A stretch of 64,000 nucleotides of DNA from Bradymonas sediminis (GTDB taxonomy: Bacteria; Myxococcota_A; Bradymonadia; Bradymonadales; Bradymonadaceae). A program made the position numbers and the translations under genes. Below the pieces are notes generated by a model. It had not been told where the DNA came from, made no database searches, and saw only the letters and a list, made by a program, of their open reading frames with translations. Shown in pieces: positions 27,824 to 35,885 of the stretch. The DNA is taken from the NCBI RefSeq assembly GCF_003258315.1, contig NZ_CP030032.1, forward strand, positions 3,474,501 through 3,538,500. The letters are read 5' to 3'. Position 1 is the first letter of the stretch; each line of letters starts with the position of its first letter.

Positions 27824-28294
27824 TCAGTGATAGTGGTCGATATCCTGGCCGGGCAGGCGGAACTCGACTTCGCGCAGCAGGTCGAAGACCTCGACCGTGC
27901 ACTTAAGTCCGCTGTCGGGGAAATAGATCGCGTTATCCTCGTATTGGCCCAAAAATAGGATGGGATCGGCGCTTCGGTTATAGCCCAGCTGAACCAGGGT
28001 CTGCTCGGGGATAAACTCCTCGCGCGACAAATAGATCGGCTCCTCCAGGACATAGAAGCCCTCGGGCTTCAGCGCTTCGAGGGTGTCGGAGTAGGCGAGG
28101 TCCCGAATAAGGTAGCCCTTTTCGTGGAAAATCCACCGGTTATTGTGGTTCTCCGACGGCAATAGAACCAGCGGTGGCCCTTGCTGGGAGTGATTGTGAA
28201 AATACACGAGCATTCCGGCGCGCACCCATTGCTCCTTACCTTCAAGCGGTTCGGTGGTGCGAAAGAGGCCACAGGGCGGAAGATTTTCCTGCAT
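27824..28294 (-). CDS. Uncharacterised protein
   Basis: 156 residues with no signal peptide or membrane segment. It is rich in aromatic residues and contains several beta-strand-like stretches (MLVYFHNH, PLVLLPSE, DPILFLGQYED), suggesting a small beta-rich cytoplasmic domain. No family was recognised. It converges with the HPt gene, 28 bp apart, and follows the gene at 28356-29525 on the same strand by 61 bp, so the two are possibly cotranscribed. The Shine-Dalgarno is weak. Confidence 0.72.
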   Translation of the reverse strand: MQENLPPCGLFRTTEPLEGKEQWVRAGMLVYFHNHSQQGPPLVLLPSENHNNRWIFHEKGYLIRDLAYSDTLEALKPEGFYVLEEPIYLSREEFIPEQTLVQLGYNRSADPILFLGQYEDNAIYFPDSGLKCTVEVFDLLREVEFRLPGQDIDHYH

Positions 28295-28355
28295 GAATAT
28301 CTCGGTCGTAGGTCAGTCGAAATTCAATAAATAAAATCGGTCAAAACCACGCAAA

Positions 28356-29525
28356 TTAGACGCCGCTTCGCTTGCTGGCCAGCGCCTTGGCCGCCCGCGA
28401 AACCTGGTGAGACACGTTGCGGCTGCGCGCAAGATCCCGGAGATCCTTGGAGCGCATATGGTTGAGAAACTTCAGGCTCTCGCGCAGCGGCGTCTTCGGA
28501 TTGTGCACCAGGTTCTTGATAATATCGTATTTTTGAGTCCAGTCGCGATTATTCGCGATATACTCAATAACCCCGTCGGGGAGCGCTTTATTCGAGGCAA
28601 ATTTCGCCACGTCGGCCAACTTGACCCGTGGGCTTCGAATCGCGGCCATATGGACCAATTTATTCTGGTCACGGATCAGCACCTTCACAGCCGCGTGGCT
28701 GCCGACGGTGGCCATGCGGATCTTCTGGGAAATCGACATCGCGTTGAGCTGCGACATCAGGTTTCCGCGGGGTTCCTCGTCCTCATCCTCGCCGCCGGAA
28801 TTCTCCCGCATCTTCTCCATCTGGGAGCGCGTTAAATTCTGGGCCATCTCCTCGACTTTCTTGGCCTCCTCATCCTCCTCCTTGGCGAGGCTGACCTCCT
28901 CGGAGAGCAGCGCCGAGAAGGCCGCGTCGTCCACGCCGGGCTCGGCCTGCAGGAAGTTGCTGCCCGAGCGCAGGGCGGCGTTGAGTCCGGGGAGTCCCTT
29001 TAGCTCAACCTGGTTTCGCTGGGCCAATTCGACAAGCGCGTCGATGGTGGCCGAGCTCACCGCCGGGTTCTTATAGAGCCCCTCGATAATCGCCGGGGTC
29101 CGCAGCACGCGCACCTGGTTGGTGGCGATAATATCGGCGAGTTCTCGGCCCGCGTGCGCGCTAAGGCCGACGATGGTGTGGTCGTCGGTCGCCCGGTTGA
29201 TCGCGATGACCTTGCCAATCGCGTCGTTTCGCGCGTGGATTTGCCCCACCCAATCCAGCAGTCCGGGGTGGGTCGCCTTCTGAATCGCCGGCGCCAGCAC
29301 CGCTTCGGGCATCTGGGCGAGCGAGTCGCGCGCGCCGGTCTGGATGGCCCGGTCCGCGTCGAATTGCAATTGATACAGGACCCGCACCATCTGCTCGGGC
29401 GGGGCCGGCAGCATCGCGCGGGCGGCCATCATCTTGAGCTTGGGCGCGGCGTCGGCCTGCACATGGCGATGAAGTTTGGGGTCAATTTCGCTTAAATCAA
29501 GCGGCTCTCGACTAAACTCTGTCAT
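28356..29525 (-). CDS. Uncharacterised alpha-helical repeat protein
   Basis: 389 residues, almost entirely helical by composition, with repeated short helices of HEAT-like spacing in residues 20-190 and 270-385, separated by a highly acidic, Glu-rich linker (about 205-255). No signal peptide, so cytoplasmic. No family was recognised with confidence; solenoid proteins of this type usually bind other proteins. The ATG has a GGAGA Shine-Dalgarno that overlaps the end of the upstream gene, whose stop is 3 bp away, so it is translationally linked to the surface protein 29529-31070. Confidence 0.75.
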   Translation of the reverse strand: MTEFSREPLDLSEIDPKLHRHVQADAAPKLKMMAARAMLPAPPEQMVRVLYQLQFDADRAIQTGARDSLAQMPEAVLAPAIQKATHPGLLDWVGQIHARNDAIGKVIAINRATDDHTIVGLSAHAGRELADIIATNQVRVLRTPAIIEGLYKNPAVSSATIDALVELAQRNQVELKGLPGLNAALRSGSNFLQAEPGVDDAAFSALLSEEVSLAKEEDEEAKKVEEMAQNLTRSQMEKMRENSGGEDEDEEPRGNLMSQLNAMSISQKIRMATVGSHAAVKVLIRDQNKLVHMAAIRSPRVKLADVAKFASNKALPDGVIEYIANNRDWTQKYDIIKNLVHNPKTPLRESLKFLNHMRSKDLRDLARSRNVSHQVSRAAKALASKRSGV

Positions 29526-29528
29526 TGC

Positions 29529-31070
29529 CTATTCTCCACTATATACACAATTCGTGCGTCTACGGTTTGCGATGGTAAACACCAACACTGCAAAGGCCAA
29601 GCTCAGCCCGGATAGCGGCGGGAGCGCGTCGGCCTTGGCCACCGCGCATCCGCCGCTCTCACCCGAGCCCTGCGGCCCGCCGGGTTCCCCCGCTCCAGCG
29701 TCTGCATCATTCGCATCGTTGGGCGTCGGGGGGCCGGACAAGATCTCAATACGGTCTTCGCGCATGATGCGGGTCTGAGGCTCCGCGCTGATCAAGCTCG
29801 CGCTAGCCTGGGCAGCCTGAGCGATGCCAAGAATCTGATAGGCGATCTGCCCGAAGACGACGTTCACGCCGAGCCGCTCCTGGCCGACCTGCTCGCCGCT
29901 CGCCCGCTCCAGCACTCGCAACGCGGTGCCAATCGGCGCGGGAAACCCGACCAGGATATGATCTTTAAGTAACCAGATATTCTCGGCCGCCCCCGGCGAA
30001 GTCGGCCCGCTATCCTGCGCCAACACCACCGACCAGAGCAGATTTCCCTGGGCGTTATACGCGCTCACCTCAGCGTCCGCGTCGGGGCGCTTCGACGTGC
30101 GCGAGAGGATATAAAGAGATTGATCCGCCGAGAGCACAACCTCGGGGATGTCCCGCTCGCGCCACTGCTTGCCGGCCGGCTCGAAGGCGTCGATGCTTCG
30201 GCGCCCATTATAGCTAAAAAACGGGTTATCGGTGCCGGCGCCGGTCTGAAAATGGATCAAAAAATCGTTCTGGGCAGCGCGGTAGAGCGCCGTCTTCAAC
30301 ACCGTGCCAGAATCCTGGATGCCGAAGCCCAACCCGCTCGTGCGCAACTCGCCCGAGTTCGCGTCGATCACGTGCGCCTGAGTGAGGCGACGGCTATCGC
30401 CCGCCGACAATTCGCCGTTGCTAAACGCCAAGAGTCGGTTGGTCTGCGGGTTGAAGGCCATCGTCGGGCTCGCGCCGATATAGCGCCCCATAAACTCGCC
30501 GGTGCCGCCGTCGGCGACGCGCGTCGCCTCAAGCAGGGTCTGGTCGGCGAGCGCCCAGACCTCGCGCCCGGCGGCGTCGATGCGCGCGGTGAAGCCGCCC
30601 CGCTCGGCCGGCACGCTCTCTAAATTGAGCACCGTCAGGTGTGTGCCGCGCACAAAAAAACCGCCGTCGGGATGCGCGATGACCCCGACGCATCCGGTGG
30701 GTTTATCCTGGAAGCGAAACGAAATCGCGCGCGCCCCGTCCTCCTGGGCCTCCACGATGGTGCAGGCTGCCTCCTGGACGCCGCCCTCTTCGGCGGCGGC
30801 GAGGCCCGTGGTCGCCGCGTAGAGCGTGCGCCCGTCGACGCCGGATGCGACCTTCAGCTCGCCGGGGGCCAACCCATCGGGGAGTTGGTAGCGGCGAACC
30901 TCGCTCAGGCGCATATGCACCGCGTCTTCAGCAGTCGCGTCCGGCCCAAAAACATCTTCTGACAACGCGTCTTGCGCCTGGACGAGGCCCGGCGCCCCGA
31001 CCCAAGAAACGCCCAACGCCAGGGCGGCGAGCCTGCACAAAACCGATGCGTATGCCCTCTGATAATCCAC
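29529..31070 (-). CDS. Secreted beta-propeller-like protein with C-terminal MYXO-CTERM-like anchor
   Basis: 513 residues starting at a GTG (31068-31070). A cleavable signal peptide ends at about residue 33 (VQAQDA). The body contains repeated beta strands with W/Y-containing turns, suggesting a propeller. The C-terminus has Gly-Gly-Cys (GESGGCAVA), a hydrophobic helix and a basic stop (NRRRTN), the arrangement of MYXO-CTERM sorting tails in which the Cys is used for surface anchoring by a rhomboid- or CPBP-type sortase. Gly/Pro/Asp-rich spacer precedes it. Probably exposed on the cell surface; biological role unknown. Confidence 0.82.
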   Translation of the reverse strand: MDYQRAYASVLCRLAALALGVSWVGAPGLVQAQDALSEDVFGPDATAEDAVHMRLSEVRRYQLPDGLAPGELKVASGVDGRTLYAATTGLAAAEEGGVQEAACTIVEAQEDGARAISFRFQDKPTGCVGVIAHPDGGFFVRGTHLTVLNLESVPAERGGFTARIDAAGREVWALADQTLLEATRVADGGTGEFMGRYIGASPTMAFNPQTNRLLAFSNGELSAGDSRRLTQAHVIDANSGELRTSGLGFGIQDSGTVLKTALYRAAQNDFLIHFQTGAGTDNPFFSYNGRRSIDAFEPAGKQWRERDIPEVVLSADQSLYILSRTSKRPDADAEVSAYNAQGNLLWSVVLAQDSGPTSPGAAENIWLLKDHILVGFPAPIGTALRVLERASGEQVGQERLGVNVVFGQIAYQILGIAQAAQASASLISAEPQTRIMREDRIEILSGPPTPNDANDADAGAGEPGGPQGSGESGGCAVAKADALPPLSGLSLAFAVLVFTIANRRRTNCVYSGE

Positions 31071-31128
31071 AAAAAACCTGACGTTAGGCTAAATTAATCG
31101 TGCGCGCGCGCCAACCAATCACGGCGCC

Positions 31129-31647
31129 TTAGGCGTCGCGATACTCGGCGACCCAGCCGTCTTTGGAGGTAAAGATCCGGATGCATTTGATGGTCTTATC
31201 CTCGCAGAGGTCGAACCAATGCCAGGTCCCCTCCGGCACCACGAGCAGGTCGCCCGGGTGGACCTCGACGTCGAAAATCGTATCGTCCGGGGTGTGAATC
31301 GTAAACACCCCGCGCCCGTCCACCACGAAGCGCACCTCGTCCTCGGAATGCTCGTGCTCTTTGTCGAATTTGGCGAGCAATTCGTCGAGGTTCGGGGTGT
31401 CCGGGCTCAGCGAAATAACGTCGGCGGCCTGGTAGCCTCCGCGCTCTTTAAGCGTGGCGATTTCGTCGGCGAACACCGCCAGGATGCGCTCCTGCTCGCT
31501 GTCGGCCTTGAGGTTTTTGGCCTCCTCGGTGTGCAATTTGTCGATATTCCAATTTTCGTAGTCCAGGCCGTAGCCCACCACAAATTCTTTGATCTTCGCC
31601 GGGTCGCTCAAAACCGTGTCGCTGCCATGAATACGAATCTCTGCCAT
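31129..31647 (-). CDS. mtnD: Acireductone dioxygenase
   Basis: 172 residues, the normal size for bacterial ARD. The cupin metal ligands are visible as H98xH100xxxE104 (HEHSEDE) and His143 in GTWHWF. The enzyme oxidises acireductone (dihydroxy-keto-methylthiopentene) to the keto-acid precursor of methionine in the methionine salvage pathway, with Fe(II); the Ni form gives a different product. The ATG has an AGGGAG Shine-Dalgarno. No other salvage gene is near, so the pathway must be encoded elsewhere. Confidence 0.95.
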   Translation of the reverse strand: MAEIRIHGSDTVLSDPAKIKEFVVGYGLDYENWNIDKLHTEEAKNLKADSEQERILAVFADEIATLKERGGYQAADVISLSPDTPNLDELLAKFDKEHEHSEDEVRFVVDGRGVFTIHTPDDTIFDVEVHPGDLLVVPEGTWHWFDLCEDKTIKCIRIFTSKDGWVAEYRDA

Positions 31648-31823
31648 GTGTTACTCCCTTCGGTATATAGAATTTCGCCGCGCGAATTATGCGAACCGGC
31701 GATCAAGGCCGGCCTCGCGGCATAAAATAAAAACGATCGAAACGCACGCGCCCCCGACGCGATGCGCGCGGGAGCGCCCCGAACTCTACGGCTCTTAACC
31801 CATTCTGTCAGCGAAAAATTCGC

Positions 31824-33224
31824 TTAAAGTTGGAAGATCAAGAATTTAAGGATCTCCTCCATATCCTGGCTGATGCCGCCCTGGCTCTCGTTATGAAACG
31901 AGGTAAAGAAAACCGTCCCGCCGCCGGGGGTGACGTGCGAGATAAGCAGCGGCGCGTCGGAGAGCATCGCCCCACCCTGACTGCAACTGGTGGTGGACTC
32001 GCAGAGCTGCACATCCCCGTGCAGATGCACGGTGGACTGCGCGCCGGCGCCCTGGGCGACCACCCAATGGTCATTCAAAACGGTGGGCGGGGTATGCGGA
32101 AAATGAATGCTGGTGGTGTTATGCCCGAGCGTGGCCTGCAATCCGGGCGACAACACGCTGGCGGTGACGGTCTGGGGCGCAAAACCAAAGCGCGCGCTGT
32201 TGGTCGTGGCGTCATCCCCATAAAAGTCGATGATCCCGGGGAACGCCGTCTCGACGAAAGGATGCGCCCAATCCGACGCGTAGAGGCTGCGCCCGGAGTT
32301 CAAATACGCGACCAGATTATTGATAACCGTCGACATCGAGCCGCTGGCGTAGCGCTGAAAATTATCCCATAGCTGCCCGCAGTTGATGAAGATAATATCG
32401 TATTGCTGCATGGCGTTGAGGTCGCTCAAGAACGCGAGCGACTCGGCCGGCGCCGTGGGGAAGAAAAGGCTGCCGCCGGGCTGGTCGTTCCCCTTAATAT
32501 CGTAGCTAAGCTGCAGGTCGGCCAGCAGCCCCTCGACCTTGTCATAGGCGCCCTCAATAACCGCGATGCGCACATTGGCCGCGTCCAAACACACCTTCGA
32601 GTCACTGCTCAAATCGGTGGTATGGCCGGGGCGCACGCGCACCGCCTGCTCGCCGCTATACGAGCCGATGCTCACCGTGATGGAGTGGCGCCCGGCGGGG
32701 ACATCGTCGAATTGGTATTCGCCGTCGCGGTCGGTCTCAGCGCTCACCGAGTAGGGCTGGCCGTCGCAATCAAAGCCCTCCAGGGTCACCGTCGCGCCCG
32801 AGAGCACCGCGCCGGAGGGCGCGCACGCCTTGCCGATGATCGCCCCCGGGCCGCACTCGGCTGGATCGGGGTTCGAGGAAGCGTCGCCGCTATCATTGTT
32901 GTGACCGCCCGCGTCAGCCGCTGCATCAGGCGGCGTCGCTCCGCCGTCGGCCGGGTCGACGGCGTCGGGCGAGTCACCCGGCGCGCCGGCGTCCGCGGGG
33001 TCGTTATTGTCCCCCGACGGGTCGCCGGGATTACCCGGCAGATCGTCTCGCCCGCGCAGCTCACAGCGGCCGTTTAGCTGGTTATAAAATTCGCCGCTCG
33101 CGCATTCGACCGACTTCGACACCTCGGCGGTGTCGTCGCTGCAAGCCGCAAAAAGGGAGAGGCTGCCGAGCAAAACAAGGGTGCGCAGGCACCGGGGATT
33201 CGTCATATATGCCATCAGATTCAT
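31824..33224 (-). CDS. Lipoprotein with carboxypeptidase-regulatory-like domain and glutamine-amidotransferase-like domain
   Basis: 466 residues. Basic start, hydrophobic core and lipobox ending LFAAC make a lipoprotein signal. An Asp/Asn/Pro/Ala-rich linker (about 55-125) follows, then a Cys-flanked beta-sandwich resembling the carboxypeptidase regulatory-like domain (about 130-205, with the typical TDRDGEYQFDDVPAG turn), and a C-terminal alpha/beta part (about 210-466, starting VRIAVIEGAYD and containing YDIIFINCGQLWD) that resembles class I amidotransferase-like folds. No catalytic Cys-His-Glu set was confirmed. Likely a surface protein of unknown role. Several ATGs at the 5' end (33224, 33215, 33206) make the exact start uncertain. 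Confidence 0.82.
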   Translation of the reverse strand: MNLMAYMTNPRCLRTLVLLGSLSLFAACSDDTAEVSKSVECASGEFYNQLNGRCELRGRDDLPGNPGDPSGDNNDPADAGAPGDSPDAVDPADGGATPPDAAADAGGHNNDSGDASSNPDPAECGPGAIIGKACAPSGAVLSGATVTLEGFDCDGQPYSVSAETDRDGEYQFDDVPAGRHSITVSIGSYSGEQAVRVRPGHTTDLSSDSKVCLDAANVRIAVIEGAYDKVEGLLADLQLSYDIKGNDQPGGSLFFPTAPAESLAFLSDLNAMQQYDIIFINCGQLWDNFQRYASGSMSTVINNLVAYLNSGRSLYASDWAHPFVETAFPGIIDFYGDDATTNSARFGFAPQTVTASVLSPGLQATLGHNTTSIHFPHTPPTVLNDHWVVAQGAGAQSTVHLHGDVQLCESTTSCSQGGAMLSDAPLLISHVTPGGGTVFFTSFHNESQGGISQDMEEILKFLIFQL

Positions 33225-33309
33225 CTCAGTCTAATATTAGTAATTCAACCAAGCGCGCACGATAACAGAATCTCCCGGTACTCTCCAATCGTCCCCCGAA
33301 GCAGCCTCA

Positions 33310-34098
33310 TCAGAAGCTGACGATGACCTCGGCGCCCGCGGTGACGAATTTGCCGCTGGCCTTCAGGGTGCCCAGGCTGGTCTGCTCGTGCGCCCAGCCG
33401 TCGTCCTCGCCGCCGTCGACCTCCATCTCATCGAAGGTCGCGTTGGTCTGGAGCAGGCCGCCGGCTTCGACGACCACGCCCACCTGCACGTTGCTCAAAA
33501 ACCCCTTGGGGGTAAAGAACTCCAGGCTCAGCGCCCCGAAGCCTGCGGCGCCGTGGCCCCGGTCTTGGCGCTCAATACCGTCGATCGTCGTGTCCAAGGT
33601 CTGCACCGAATAACCACCGCCCAGGCGCAACGAGGGGCGGAAGAACCCCCATAATTCGGGGCCATAATCGGCCGCGACCATCACCATGTCGCGGCGCCAT
33701 CCCAGGTCCAACGCGCCGTTAAAGCGCGACTGTTTCTCGAACCCGCCGCCCGAATAGATCAGGTAGCCGCGCAGCCCCGGCAGCAGGATGGCCCCCAGGT
33801 CATAGCCCACCTCGATCTGGCCGGCCATATAATTCGCGTCGCTGCCGAAGGCGTCGAAGCTATCGTCGGGCGTGTCATAGGTGGCGCTGCGGATATTGAT
33901 GATGATCGCGTCCTCTTGGGACCAGGTGAGCGTCGGTGTCGGCTCTCTCATCTTAATCGTCGCCTCAGCAGGCTCGGCAGACACCGCCTCCTGCGCGCTC
34001 GCCGGCGCGCTCATCAGCGTCGCGCCGAGCATGACAGTCCCGACCAAAAGTCCGCTCAACAGGGGATGTGCGGATGGAGTTAATTTATAGAAATTCAT
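33310..34098 (-). CDS. Outer-membrane beta-barrel-like protein
   Basis: 262 residues with a cleavable signal (ASAQEAVS near residue 36). The rest alternates hydrophobic and polar residues in about eight strands and ends with Phe (EVIVSF), the C-terminal signature of outer-membrane barrels recognised by BamA. An AGGAA Shine-Dalgarno overlaps the end of the upstream lipoprotein gene, and the two genes overlap by 4 bp (ATGA), so they are translationally coupled. Function unknown; a porin-like or structural barrel is inferred. Confidence 0.82.
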   Translation of the reverse strand: MNFYKLTPSAHPLLSGLLVGTVMLGATLMSAPASAQEAVSAEPAEATIKMREPTPTLTWSQEDAIIINIRSATYDTPDDSFDAFGSDANYMAGQIEVGYDLGAILLPGLRGYLIYSGGGFEKQSRFNGALDLGWRRDMVMVAADYGPELWGFFRPSLRLGGGYSVQTLDTTIDGIERQDRGHGAAGFGALSLEFFTPKGFLSNVQVGVVVEAGGLLQTNATFDEMEVDGGEDDGWAHEQTSLGTLKASGKFVTAGAEVIVSF

Positions 34099-35813
34099 GG
34101 CAATTCCTGCGAGAAAAGGTCTTTGAAGAAGACATTATTATAGACTTTAGCGTGCTCTTTGGTCGGGGTCAGCGCGTTGAGCAGCGTGAAGGTGCCGCTG
34201 GGGTCGGTGTGCTGGACCACGATGAGCTCGTCGTCGGCGTCCAGGTAGATATTCGACCCCTCATAGGGCAGCTCGAAGGTGCTCGGGTGGCCGGTGCTCA
34301 GGTCGAACACGCCCATATAGGGGCGGCCGCGGAAGGTGCCGTAGGCGTAGCTTTCGCCGAAATAGATCGAACCGAGCGAGGCGCCCTGAATCGGCACCGC
34401 GCGGTTGGCGTCCAGGTCCAGAACCGTGAAGCCGGAGCCCAGGCCGCCGTAGCGAACGATGGCGCGGGTGGCGCCGGATGCCTCGTCGAGCTCGACGCTG
34501 CTCGGGGTGGCCTGCAGGCGAAGCGCCTCGACGCTTCGCCCAAGCGTCGGCGTCTCGTCGCCAATGGCGATGCTCTCCGGGCGGATCACCGCGGCGAGGT
34601 TCGACTCGCGCGACCAGGCCAAGATGCGCGTCCGGCTCACCGGCTCGGCGCCGCTCTCGTCCAGCACTTTGTAGACGATCAACTCGGTCGCAGCCCGGGT
34701 CATCGGCAGGTCGAAGGTCGAGCTCTCACCGGTCTGCACGTCGATCATCGTGAAACGCGGGGAGTACCCGTCCACCACGATCAGGCGATTGCCCTGCTCG
34801 CCCAGGTCAAGCAACTCCATGCGCACCGGGTTCGAGCCGCCGGCGAGCTGGTTGACGCTGAGGTCGAATTTGCGGCCAGACTCCGGGCGAATGCTCGGCT
34901 GAATCGTCACGCGCGTGATGTCATTGCCGTGGTAGGTCAACAGATAGAGGCTGACCGATTTGGGCATGCCGTCGTCTTCCGGGGAGTTCTCCGAGGTCAC
35001 GTCGAAGATCGCCTGCACCGGGGTCTTGACCTGGTCGGCCTCGCTGATGGTCAGCGGCACCTCACGCAGGCGGTTCGGCGCGTCCTCGGCCAGCAGGTCG
35101 ACGATGGTCACCGCGCTGGGCGACAGGGCCACGGCGAGGCGCTGGGCCTGGCCGTCGAGCTCGAAAGGCGGCGCGAATTCTATGCCGCGCGCGCGCTTGG
35201 AGAGCGTCTCGAAGGTCGCGCGCTCCTCGCCGCTGATGCCGTCGCGCAGGTCCACGATGCCCAGCTCGTTGAGGTTTCGCGCGATAAAATCGCCCGACGC
35301 ACCGGTGAAGCTCAGCAGCAAAAACTCGCCGGCCGGGTCGACCGACATGCGGTCATAGGCGCTGTCCAAACCGACCGTCTTGGCCTCCAGCTTATCCTGC
35401 GCAAGGTCGAAGACGCTCAGCGTCGCGCCCTGCTTTCCGCGCTCTTCGTTGATCACAAAGAGCTGCGACTCATCGGCCGAAAGCGAGCGCACGCCGGGGT
35501 CCGCCCCGGTGCGCGCGCGCTCAACCTCGAGGCCAATATCCTCGCCATTTCGGGTCGGGCGAAGGCGCACGACCTGCTCCATGGTCTCGTTGACGAAGAA
35601 CATATCGCCGTTGACCACCAGGGGCGCGCTGACCGTCCAGCTCTCGTCCCAGGCCGCCGAAGGCGGATTATCGTCGCCGCAGCCAACCAGCGCGCTGCCG
35701 AGCAGCGCGCAGCCCAGCAGCGCCGCGATCGCGGTGCTATAGGACGCGCTGACCGGGCGAGCCTGCCCCGGCGCCTTTTTCATTTTTCGCAGTGATCTTT
35801 TAGGTGCAAACAT
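34095..35813 (-). CDS. Beta-propeller lipoprotein, paralogue A
   Basis: About 572 residues from the ATG at 35811-35813 (GAGG upstream); a TTG five codons upstream is the alternative start. Lipoprotein signal with lipobox ending ALVGC. The body is built of repeated propeller-like units (patterns such as APLVVNGDMFFVNETMEQV, GFTVLDLDANRAV), resembling YVTN/lactonase-like propellers. It shares the NET...V opening and ..FVD/FDL..T.. strands with the genes at 35886-38030 and 38129-39853. Coupled to the barrel gene 33310-34098. Probably an envelope protein; no catalytic residues are seen. Confidence 0.82.
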   Translation of the reverse strand: MFAPKRSLRKMKKAPGQARPVSASYSTAIAALLGCALLGSALVGCGDDNPPSAAWDESWTVSAPLVVNGDMFFVNETMEQVVRLRPTRNGEDIGLEVERARTGADPGVRSLSADESQLFVINEERGKQGATLSVFDLAQDKLEAKTVGLDSAYDRMSVDPAGEFLLLSFTGASGDFIARNLNELGIVDLRDGISGEERATFETLSKRARGIEFAPPFELDGQAQRLAVALSPSAVTIVDLLAEDAPNRLREVPLTISEADQVKTPVQAIFDVTSENSPEDDGMPKSVSLYLLTYHGNDITRVTIQPSIRPESGRKFDLSVNQLAGGSNPVRMELLDLGEQGNRLIVVDGYSPRFTMIDVQTGESSTFDLPMTRAATELIVYKVLDESGAEPVSRTRILAWSRESNLAAVIRPESIAIGDETPTLGRSVEALRLQATPSSVELDEASGATRAIVRYGGLGSGFTVLDLDANRAVPIQGASLGSIYFGESYAYGTFRGRPYMGVFDLSTGHPSTFELPYEGSNIYLDADDELIVVQHTDPSGTFTLLNALTPTKEHAKVYNNVFFKDLFSQELP

Positions 35814-35885
35814 TTTGTATAACCTCAATTAGATAATAATCCGTTGGATGTTGCGTTGAGTTCGGGCAACACATCGCCCCCAATA

